Shown here in pieces: positions 1 to 5,071 of a DNA stretch of 8,023 bases (position 1 is the stretch's first letter; each line of letters starts with the position of its first letter). This DNA is from Pseudomonadota bacterium (GTDB lineage: Bacteria; Desulfobacterota; Desulfovibrionia; Desulfovibrionales; Desulfovibrionaceae): assembly GCA_018822065.1 (NCBI GenBank), contig JAHJKV010000101.1:1-8023 (forward strand), in the 5' to 3' direction. The position numbers and the translations under genes were made by a program. The notes under the pieces were generated by a model. It was not told the origin of the DNA. It did no database searches and saw only the letters and a list, made by a program, of their open reading frames with translations.

Positions 1-39
1 AGAGCGGCCCTTTCCAATGGAAGGGGCCGCTCTTTTTTT
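1..39 (+). terminator. Rho-independent terminator, plus-strand orientation
   Basis: A 15-bp stem (arms 1-15 and 19-33, with one T·G wobble) closes a 3-nt loop and is followed by a run of seven T (33-39). In this orientation it stops transcription coming from the left, so a convergent plus-strand gene probably ends just outside the window. It may also act on the minus-strand Mla operon ending at 99, but that needs an A-run on the plus strand before position 1, which is not visible. Confidence 0.9.
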
Positions 40-98
40 GATATTCAAACGGACGATTTTTTCAGTGGTTCCCGGGGCAAGTCGATGGACTTCAGTTT

Positions 99-581
99 TC
101 AGCACTCCGCAACGCGGAAATCACAGCTGACCGCGCCGCTCGTGTCGATATGAGCCATGGCCCAGGAACCGGTCTCTCCAAGAGAACCGGGGTTCAGAAG
201 CAGGGACCCGTGCTCATCTGAAAAGTACCGTGCATGGGTATGACCAAAGCAGATCAAATCCCAATCGTGCCCAAAATGTGCGGCCACGCGGTCAGGCACA
301 CTGGAGCGTGGTCCCCAGCCATGGCAGGCAGCAAGGCGAAAACCGTTCAGGTCAAGGGTGACGAAGTCGCTCAATTGGGGACCAAGCTGCACGTGCATAT
401 CACAGTTGCCCCGGGCACAATGAAAATTTGGATGTTGCATGAGCATTTGCCAGGTGGCAAAGCCAGTGACGTCACCACAATGGATGAGGAGGTCGGCAAC
501 GGCGAGATGTTCCTCGTAGAAACGAATGAACCAGCCCGCAGGCTGGTTCATGTGAGTATCGGAGATGACCGCGATCTGCAT
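99..581 (-). CDS. YfcE/MJ0936-type metallophosphoesterase
   Basis: Predicted metal-dependent phosphodiesterase of the calcineurin-like superfamily, small YfcE/MJ0936 branch, cytoplasmic (no signal peptide). The 160-residue protein shows the full metal-binding set in order: DTH (D8, H10), GD (D37), GNCD (N59), an isolated His (H87) and GHTH (H114, H116), followed by NPGS. The length is normal for the family. The start is ambiguous: ATG at 581 is chosen, but a GTG at 584 lies directly before it, and both overlap the mlaA stop TGA (583-581). No strong Shine-Dalgarno is seen, so translation is probably coupled to mlaA. Family members hydrolyse model phosphodiesters in vitro; the physiological substrate is generally unclear. 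Its position as last gene of the Mla operon may be only co-transcription. Confidence 0.9.
   Translation of the reverse strand: MQIAVISDTHMNQPAGWFIRFYEEHLAVADLLIHCGDVTGFATWQMLMQHPNFHCARGNCDMHVQLGPQLSDFVTLDLNGFRLAACHGWGPRSSVPDRVAAHFGHDWDLICFGHTHARYFSDEHGSLLLNPGSLGETGSWAMAHIDTSGAVSCDFRVAEC
526..551. repeat. 11-bp perfect inverted repeat with 4-nt loop inside the phosphoesterase gene
   Basis: Left arm ATGAACCAGCC (526-536), loop CGCA, right arm GGCTGGTTCAT (541-551). The arms are perfectly complementary. In the mRNA it covers codons 11-19, starting 30 nt after the ATG, so it would form a stable hairpin near the 5' end of this cistron. The function is unknown. Confidence 0.85.
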
Positions 582-1381
582 CACTTGCTGACTTTCTTGG
601 CCCTCATGCGCAGGTAGGCGGACTTGAGAGCCACGTAGGGGTCAAGGGCGCCTTCCTTGAGCGTTTCGTACTCGCCGATGCGCAGGGAGATGTAGTTCAG
701 CTTTTCATAGCTCTTGACCGCCATTGAAGCGTACCAGGGATTGATGTAGGTCGCCGGGGTCAGGAAATAGTCTCCCACAAGGCCCACGGAATCTCGAGCA
801 GTGGAAGGACCGATGAAAGGCCACACAAGATAGGTGCCGTTGTCAGCACCCCAGGCTCCCAAGGTTTGTCCAAAATCCTCGCTGTCCGTCGGGATTTCGC
901 GAAGAACCTTGCGGCCTTCGGTCACATCTCCCAAGCCGCCGAGTCCGATGAAGGTATTGGCAATGAACTTGGAGGTTTCAAGTCCTGCGGACTCAAACTT
1001 GCCTTGTAGCAGACAGTTGACGAAGCGCACGGGGTACATGAGGTTGGTGAAGAAATTCTCCACCCATCCCCGCGGACGCTCAGGGATGATGTAGGAGTAG
1101 CCCTGGGCAAGGGGCTTGAAGATATGGAAATAGAAGCCGTCGTTGAAATTGAACCAGAACCGGTTCCAACTCTCAGGAGAATCTGAAACCTGCTGCACGA
1201 TGTCTCCCTCAGCAGTCATGGGGTCACCTTTGGCGTCCCATGCCTCCTTGAAGTCATCGTCCTCGTTCAGACCCCATTGGGCAACGAGGGTTCCCTCTTC
1301 GACTGCCGCAAAGCCCAAGCCCACCCCTGCGAACAGGGAGAGGATGGCCGTTATGGTCAGGATTCGGATCAGCAATTTCAT
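581..1381 (-). CDS. mlaA: MlaA/VacJ family outer-membrane lipid transport protein (no lipobox)
   Basis: Outer-membrane component of the Mla phospholipid trafficking pathway. In E. coli, MlaA forms a ring-shaped channel with porins and passes outer-leaflet phospholipid to MlaC. The 266-residue product has a hydrophobic N-terminal signal (about residues 3-26), a 40-residue acidic linker, and then the VacJ domain (about 70-255). Recognisable blocks are WNRFWFNFND, PERPRGWVENFFTNL, VNCLLQGKFESAG, NTFIGLGGLGDV, FGQTLGAWG and WPFIGPSTARDSVG. The ATG at 1381 is chosen because AAGGGGA lies 5 nt upstream and it begins the signal peptide; the frame stays open to 1474 but that part overlaps mlaC. The only cysteine is C123, inside the domain, so the lipoprotein lipobox of classical MlaA is absent. 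The stop overlaps the next gene's start. Confidence 0.93.
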   Translation of the reverse strand: MKLLIRILTITAILSLFAGVGLGFAAVEEGTLVAQWGLNEDDDFKEAWDAKGDPMTAEGDIVQQVSDSPESWNRFWFNFNDGFYFHIFKPLAQGYSYIIPERPRGWVENFFTNLMYPVRFVNCLLQGKFESAGLETSKFIANTFIGLGGLGDVTEGRKVLREIPTDSEDFGQTLGAWGADNGTYLVWPFIGPSTARDSVGLVGDYFLTPATYINPWYASMAVKSYEKLNYISLRIGEYETLKEGALDPYVALKSAYLRMRAKKVSK

Positions 1382-1385
1382 GTGT

Positions 1386-1392
1386 TCCCCTT
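1386..1392 (-). promoter_or_regulatory. Ribosome binding site of mlaA
   Basis: AAGGGGA read on the minus strand, with its G-run 5 nt before the ATG at 1381. It decides this start over the longer frame beginning at 1474. Confidence 0.75.
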
Positions 1393-1418
1393 CAAATATG
1401 AAAACTGGATGCAACGCC

Positions 1419-2063
1419 CTACTGCGCTTGCGCATCCGCTCTTCCGGCTTCGATATCCTTGATACGCTGCTCAAGGCTTGCGATCAATTCATCCGGTGTT
1501 TGTTTCAGGAGTGCACTCCTGAAATCATCTTTATAGATACCCAGCAAAGTCAAACCTTCACCGATGATATCGTATACCCACCACTTGTCTTGCTTACTTA
1601 TCAATTTAAAGTCAACCGCTAATTCCTTGTCCGTCAACTTGAGTTTGGTGTTTACCATGGCCAGTTTGCCCTGAACCTTCTCTTCGAGATACTGGATAGA
1701 CTTGCCATCGAACCCGTTGAGTTCTTCAAGGAACTGGGTATTCAGCTTGCGTATGTAGGTTTTTTCCAGGAGTTTGGTGAAGACTTTTACCAACCTCTCG
1801 CGCTGATCGTCCGTGAAGGTCGTCCACGTCTTGCCCACGGCCCGGCGAGTGAGCTCGCCGAAGTCGAAGAAATTGAAGACAACACCTCGCAGGGCTTCCA
1901 GATGTTCGTCGGAAACGCCTTCTTCGGTGGCATATTGGGGGTCCTTGAGAACCGTCAGCAATTCATCCAGCCCGACTTTCAAAGTCTGGGTGGGCTGCCC
2001 GCCATAGGCTGGCACGGCGCAAAGAAACACGAGAAGCAGAGGAATTGCAATAATCTTTTTCAT
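1419..2063 (-). CDS. mlaC: MlaC/Ttg2D family periplasmic phospholipid-binding protein
   Basis: Soluble periplasmic carrier that shuttles phospholipid between outer-membrane MlaA and the inner-membrane MlaFED complex. The 214-residue protein begins with a Sec signal peptide (KK, then hydrophobic residues to about 18, likely cleaved near AYG at 19-21). C15 is preceded by Leu, so this is not a good lipobox. The mature part matches the MlaC/Tol_Tol_Ttg2 family: FDFGELTRRAVGKTW (66-80), a helix with LVKVFTKLLEKTYIRKL, and the conserved WWVYDIIGEGLTLLGIYKDDF block (161-181). The length is typical. The start ATG has only a weak upstream GGGAT and lies within a possible AU-rich stem. It follows mlaD by 30 nt and precedes mlaA by 37 nt, consistent with one operon. 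Confidence 0.93.
   Translation of the reverse strand: MKKIIAIPLLLVFLCAVPAYGGQPTQTLKVGLDELLTVLKDPQYATEEGVSDEHLEALRGVVFNFFDFGELTRRAVGKTWTTFTDDQRERLVKVFTKLLEKTYIRKLNTQFLEELNGFDGKSIQYLEEKVQGKLAMVNTKLKLTDKELAVDFKLISKQDKWWVYDIIGEGLTLLGIYKDDFRSALLKQTPDELIASLEQRIKDIEAGRADAQAQ
1503..1524. repeat. 22-bp perfect palindrome inside mlaC
   Basis: The half-site TTTCAGGAGTG (1503-1513) is followed directly by its exact reverse complement CACTCCTGAAA (1514-1524), with no spacer. It lies in mlaC codons 180-187, a less conserved part of the protein just after the WWVYD block. A two-fold symmetric duplex of this length looks like a dimeric-protein operator, but no regulator is known for it and it lies inside a gene. 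Confidence 0.9.
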
Positions 2064-2084
2064 GTATAATCCCAGTATGAAAAA
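2056..2084. repeat. Inverted repeat spanning the mlaC start and upstream spacer
   Basis: TTTTTCAT (2056-2063) and ATGAAAAA (2077-2084) are perfectly complementary 8-nt arms around a 13-nt loop. On the mRNA the 3' arm contains the mlaC start codon and the loop holds its weak GGGAT ribosome-binding sequence. The stem is AU-rich and therefore weak. Confidence 0.6.
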
Positions 2085-2093
2085 CAGAGTATA

Positions 2094-2558
2094 CTACTCC
2101 CCGCTGGTTGCAAACTTGCCGATCAGGTCCTCCAGATCGATAGCGGGGTTGGTGTCAAAGATGGCATCACCGTCCATGAGGACCTCTTCGCCCATCCCAA
2201 GGGATATATCCACAAATTTGTCCCCGATCAAGCCCGATGTCTTGATACTGGCAATGGCTTCGTTATCAATGCTATATTCCTTACGAATCTGCATCTCCAC
2301 CACGGCCACGGGGATGGAGCGTGTCTGTTCCCCTTCCAGGTCGAGGGAAATGCGCGACACGTAACCGACCTCAACCCCGTACATATTCACCGGGGCGTTG
2401 ATCTTCAGTCCGGTGATCTTGGTGAAGGGAGCAGACAATGTCATGTAATCATTGGAAAACATTTTAACATTGCCAAGTTTGACACTCATGTAGGCAATGC
2501 CCAGCAATCCAATGAAGACAAAAACGCCAACTGCCAATTCCTGTTTGTATTTTTTCAT
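2094..2558 (-). CDS. mlaD: MlaD-type MCE domain protein of the lipid ABC transporter
   Basis: Membrane-anchored substrate-binding subunit. MlaD forms a hexameric ring on the periplasmic face of MlaFE and guides lipid between the permease and MlaC. The 154-residue protein has one N-terminal transmembrane helix (about 8-26) and one MCE domain (about 38-121) with the hallmark GLKINAPVNMYGVEVGYV (50-67) and IKTSGLIGDKFVDISLG (105-121). The C-terminal tail is short (about 33 residues), making it smaller than E. coli MlaD (183 aa). ATG at 2558 is chosen because AAAGGGA lies 6 nt upstream; an in-frame ATG two codons earlier and a longer frame to 2588 overlapping mlaF are less likely. It lies 13 nt after the mlaF stop. 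Confidence 0.93.
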   Translation of the reverse strand: MKKYKQELAVGVFVFIGLLGIAYMSVKLGNVKMFSNDYMTLSAPFTKITGLKINAPVNMYGVEVGYVSRISLDLEGEQTRSIPVAVVEMQIRKEYSIDNEAIASIKTSGLIGDKFVDISLGMGEEVLMDGDAIFDTNPAIDLEDLIGKFATSGE

Positions 2559-2563
2559 GATCA

Positions 2564-2570
2564 TCCCTTT
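2564..2570 (-). promoter_or_regulatory. Ribosome binding site of mlaD
   Basis: AAAGGGA on the minus strand, ending 5-6 nt before the ATG at 2558 and lying between the mlaF stop and the mlaD start. It selects this start over upstream in-frame candidates at 2564 and 2588. Confidence 0.75.
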
Positions 2571-2571
2571 C

Positions 2572-3414
2572 TTATTCCCTTTCACCATATGAGGCCATGT
2601 ATTTTGCGCAGTTGAGTTTCAGCATGGATGGGTCAAGGGGCAGAGCCTTCAAGCGGGGAGAGGTCCGTTCCTCGGCAATTCGATCCAGGAACCTGCGCAG
2701 GTAGGGATCAGTGGTCTTCTCCAAATCCTGCATGGAGCCGTCAAAAAGTACTCGGCCATCTCCAAGCATGACCACATGGTCGGCGATGGCGCGCATGCTC
2801 GCCAGATCGTGGCTCACGACCACGATGGTGATGTTGAAACGATCCTTGAGCTCCAAAAGCAAATGGTCGAGCTCGACGGAGTTGATCGGGTCCAACCCCG
2901 AGGTTGGTTCGTCGCAAAAGAGAATATCTGGATCCATAACCATGGCCCGGGCTAGGCCAGCGCGTTTGCGCATACCGCCAGAGAGCTGGTTGGGATATAG
3001 ATGGGTGTAATTCGCCAGTCCCACCAGGGCCAGCTTGGCCACGGCCATGTCCTGGATGGTCTTCTTGTCCAGACGGGTGTGCTCCTTGAGCGGCAGGGCG
3101 ACGTTGTCTCCCAGGGGGAGTGAACCCAGCAGGGCCCCATCCTGAAAGAGCAGGCCCAGGCGGAGCTTGAGGCAGGCCCAGGCATGGCGATTGAGCTCGA
3201 GAATATTTTTGCCGCCTATGCGAATCTCGCCAGCAAGGACAGGGTGGAGCTTGAGCATGTGTTTGAGCAGAGTGGACTTGCCGCAGCCGGAGCCTCCCAA
3301 AATTACCGAAATCTTACCGGCTGGCAGAGTCACATTGATATCGCTGACAACGGGTATACCGTTGTAGCCGATGGACAGGTCCTTGAGGACAACGTCGAGC
3401 TTGCTGCCTGACAC
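2572..3414 (-). CDS. mlaF: MlaF-type ABC transporter ATPase
   Basis: ATPase that powers lipid movement by the MlaFED complex at the inner membrane. The 280-residue protein has all ABC motifs: Walker A GGSGCGKST (40-48), Q-loop Q91 in LLFQDGALLGSLPLGDNVALPL, typical of the MlaF/Ttg2A group, signature LSGGMRKRAG (144-153), Walker B ILFCDEP with catalytic E169, D-loop SGLD (172-175) and switch H202. A tail of about 35 residues after position 245 extends beyond the core; in E. coli the MlaF C-terminus makes dimer and MlaB contacts, so this tail may matter for assembly (inference). The start is GTG at 3414: the ABC fold begins by residue 6, and a G-rich stretch overlapping the mlaE stop lies just upstream. 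The gap to mlaE is 10 nt. Confidence 0.95.
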   Translation of the reverse strand: MSGSKLDVVLKDLSIGYNGIPVVSDINVTLPAGKISVILGGSGCGKSTLLKHMLKLHPVLAGEIRIGGKNILELNRHAWACLKLRLGLLFQDGALLGSLPLGDNVALPLKEHTRLDKKTIQDMAVAKLALVGLANYTHLYPNQLSGGMRKRAGLARAMVMDPDILFCDEPTSGLDPINSVELDHLLLELKDRFNITIVVVSHDLASMRAIADHVVMLGDGRVLFDGSMQDLEKTTDPYLRRFLDRIAEERTSPRLKALPLDPSMLKLNCAKYMASYGERE

Positions 3415-3424
3415 GTTCCCCCCC

Positions 3425-4294
3425 CTACCACAACAACGAGGTCATGATGAAGTCTGACACAAGAATGAGTACGCAACACATGACCACGGCATGGGTAGTG
3501 GCCTGGCTCACGCCCTCCGGCCCCACGCCGTCCTTGCGCAGATGCGTGAAATATCCATTGTAGCAACTGACTGTGCAGACCACGACGGCAAAAACCAGGG
3601 ACTTGAGAAATCCACCGTAAATATCTTCGAAACCCAAGGACTGTTGCACCCGATAGAAATAGACGCCCTCGTTTGCGCCGAGCATCTTCACCCCGGTCAA
3701 CCAGCCGCCGAACATGGCTATGAGGTTGAAAAAACAGGTCAGGATGGGAAAAGAAATGACGCAGGCGGTCATCTTGGGGCTGACAAGATAGGCCATGGGA
3801 TTAATACCCATGATCTCCAGGGCGTCGATCTGCTCGGAGATGCGCATGACCCCGATCTCCGCTGTCATAGCCGATCCGGCGCGGCCCGTGATCATGATGG
3901 CCGTGAGCACCGGTGCCAGTTCGCGAACCATGGAGAGCGCCACGCCCGAACCGAGAAACCCGTCGGCACCGAACAGGGACAGAGCGAAGTAGAGTTGCAT
4001 GCCCATGACCATGCCCGTGAAAAGCCCAATGAGCGCGATGACGGAAATGGATTTCACACCGATGAAGTAGGTCTGGCGAACGGCCTTGGGGAACTGGGTG
4101 ATGGACGAGAAGATCAGGCTGACGGCATGCAGAAAGAACAGAAACATGGCCCCCATCTCCGAAAGGATGGGAAGTCCCCACTCCCCCATGGAAATGAAGG
4201 GCCGGAGTGCTGAACTCGGCGGCGTTTGCATCTCTTCTTTGCTAATCATGGGACGTTTCTGACGACTCCTGCAATGGGCGCTCACCCGGTTCAT
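3425..4294 (-). CDS. mlaE: MlaE-type ABC transporter permease
   Basis: Inner-membrane permease of the MlaFED lipid transporter. The 289-residue product matches the MlaE/Ttg2B (DUF140) family, with an interfacial N-terminal helix (about 48-65) and membrane segments near 78-100, 120-140, 170-196, 228-248 and 268-288. The family signature is VRELAPVLTAIMITGRAGSA (123-142) followed by AEIGVMRISEQIDALEIMGI, containing the coupling region to the ATPase. It is the first gene of the operon, 10 nt before mlaF. The start is uncertain: ATG at 4294 is preceded immediately by an in-frame TGA and has no clear Shine-Dalgarno. ATG at 4249 or 4231 would give 274 or 268 residues, closer to E. coli MlaE (260), and the first 22 residues look non-conserved. 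Confidence 0.93.
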   Translation of the reverse strand: MNRVSAHCRSRQKRPMISKEEMQTPPSSALRPFISMGEWGLPILSEMGAMFLFFLHAVSLIFSSITQFPKAVRQTYFIGVKSISVIALIGLFTGMVMGMQLYFALSLFGADGFLGSGVALSMVRELAPVLTAIMITGRAGSAMTAEIGVMRISEQIDALEIMGINPMAYLVSPKMTACVISFPILTCFFNLIAMFGGWLTGVKMLGANEGVYFYRVQQSLGFEDIYGGFLKSLVFAVVVCTVSCYNGYFTHLRKDGVGPEGVSQATTHAVVMCCVLILVSDFIMTSLLW

Positions 4295-4321
4295 TCAGAC
4301 AAGTCATATCCATTTTGCTTT

Positions 4322-4351
4322 ATTGTAGATTATTATATGCTAAACTAACAA
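4322..4351 (-). promoter_or_regulatory. Candidate sigma-70-type promoter for the Mla operon
   Basis: On the minus strand, TTGTTA (4351-4346) and TACAAT (4327-4322) are separated by 18 nt, matching the sigma-70 consensus at 4/6 and 5/6 positions. A perfect TATAAT also occurs at 4337-4332 but has only a poor -35 at the right distance. Transcription would start around 4310-4325, just before mlaE. This is a sequence-match prediction. Confidence 0.5.
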
Positions 4352-4369
4352 GTAACTATAAATTTGTTA
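4346..4369. repeat. Inverted repeat overlapping the candidate -35 box
   Basis: TAACAA (4346-4351) and TTGTTA (4364-4369) are perfect 6-bp arms separated by 12 nt. One arm coincides with the proposed -35 element, so a regulator bound here could block or recruit polymerase. In such AT-rich DNA it could also be chance. Confidence 0.35.
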
Positions 4370-4423
4370 TCGCACTGTAAAAAAAACGGCAAGATATTTA
4401 TCTCACAAAGGGAGGACAACAGT

Positions 4424-5047
4424 TCACTCTCTACCGCCGTTCTTCGTGGCCCACCAGGAACGATCCGGCCCCTTGAACCACCAGTCCTTGTGGTCGGTGC
4501 TCACGATGGCCGCAAAAAGCTCCCGCCCGGCGTCGGTCAGCAGTCGCCCCTGCACCCCTTCCATCCATTCCCCGGCATAGGGATTGCCCAGATCTTGCTG
4601 CTCTTTCAGATTGGCCACAAAATCCAGCTGGTCCGCATCATGCGCAAGCTGGGCCTCCAGGCTCTCGGTCGCCTCCAGCTCCTGCCACAGGGGCAGCACA
4701 TCCGAGCTTAAGCCCGTACCGGCCAGGGCATGGGTCATCGCCTCACCAACCTTGGCCCGGTCGTACATCTTGTTCACATAGTTGAAATCGCCGGTTCTGG
4801 CCTCGGCTAGATCGTGAAAAAGACACATGAGCGTGGTCCGGGACTCGTCTGCCCCGGCTCGTTTGGCCAGCATCCAACCGATGAGCGCTGTGCGGAAACT
4901 ATGCTCAGCCACGTTCTCCTCGCCCGTACCCAGAAACTGATAGCCAGTGCGCGGGGTTTTGCGGAGCATACCCAGCTCGAAAACCAGGTCGGCCCGGCGG
5001 GTGGCCTGGTCCCGATCCGACAGGTTCTTGGTTCGTTCATCTTTCAT
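4424..5047 (-). CDS. HD-domain phosphohydrolase, YfbR/HDDC2-like
   Basis: Predicted cytoplasmic metal-dependent phosphohydrolase of the HD superfamily (HD_3 type). Related YfbR enzymes hydrolyse 5'-deoxynucleoside monophosphates, but substrate specificity here is not established. In the 207-residue protein the metal ligands are visible as EHS (H49), HD (H78-D79) in LFHDLAEARTGDF, and DADQLD (D137/D139). NVAEH and HDLAEARTGD are characteristic of this branch. ATG at 5047 is chosen because GGGAG lies 5 nt upstream; a TTG at 5059 in the same frame overlaps that ribosome binding site. It follows argJ by 24 nt and is probably co-transcribed with it, though no biochemical link to arginine is evident. 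It is rich in Trp near the C-terminus (W189, W190, W198, W199). Confidence 0.88.
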   Translation of the reverse strand: MKDERTKNLSDRDQATRRADLVFELGMLRKTPRTGYQFLGTGEENVAEHSFRTALIGWMLAKRAGADESRTTLMCLFHDLAEARTGDFNYVNKMYDRAKVGEAMTHALAGTGLSSDVLPLWQELEATESLEAQLAHDADQLDFVANLKEQQDLGNPYAGEWMEGVQGRLLTDAGRELFAAIVSTDHKDWWFKGPDRSWWATKNGGRE

Positions 5048-5052
5048 CACTT

Positions 5053-5057
5053 CTCCC
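5053..5057 (-). promoter_or_regulatory. Ribosome binding site of the HD-domain gene
   Basis: GGGAG on the minus strand, 5 nt before the ATG at 5047. It fixes this start and argues against the in-frame TTG at 5059. Confidence 0.75.
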
Positions 5058-5071
5058 AAAATATAGAGCTG

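Larger units (their letters stand above)
4295..4423. other. AT-rich intergenic spacer between the HD-domain gene and mlaE
   Basis: This 129-nt spacer is far more AT-rich than its surroundings. It holds candidate promoter boxes for the Mla operon, a 6-bp inverted repeat overlapping them, and a run of eight A (4379-4386, T on the minus strand) with only a weak 5-bp hairpin upstream of it, so no convincing terminator for the HD-domain gene. No gene is supported, apart from a doubtful 23-codon frame (4242-4313) that enters mlaE. Confidence 0.7.

Noticed and set aside
1382..1474. N-terminal extension of MlaA to an upstream start
   Set aside because: It would overlap the mlaC C-terminus by 56 nt and place 31 charged residues before an obvious signal peptide, whereas ATG at 1381 has a good ribosome binding site.
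2022..2044. C15 of MlaC as a lipobox cysteine
   Set aside because: The residue before the Cys is Leu rather than Gly/Ala/Ser, and a normal signal peptidase I site follows near residue 21.
2867..2878. 12-bp palindrome GTCGAGCTCGAC in mlaF and several 10-bp ones (for example 470-480, 2204-2213, 3908-3929)
   Set aside because: Sites of 10-12 bp are expected by chance in 8 kb of GC-rich coding sequence.
3491..4213. 240-codon plus-strand open frame opposite mlaE
   Set aside because: The translation is rich in His, Asp, Glu and Gly with no motif, and mlaE on the other strand is a clear family member. It is a codon-bias shadow.
4379..4405. Possible terminator after the HD-domain gene (T8 run on the minus strand)
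   Set aside because: The preceding hairpin is only 5 AT-rich base pairs with a 2-nt loop and is offset from the T-run; too weak to call.
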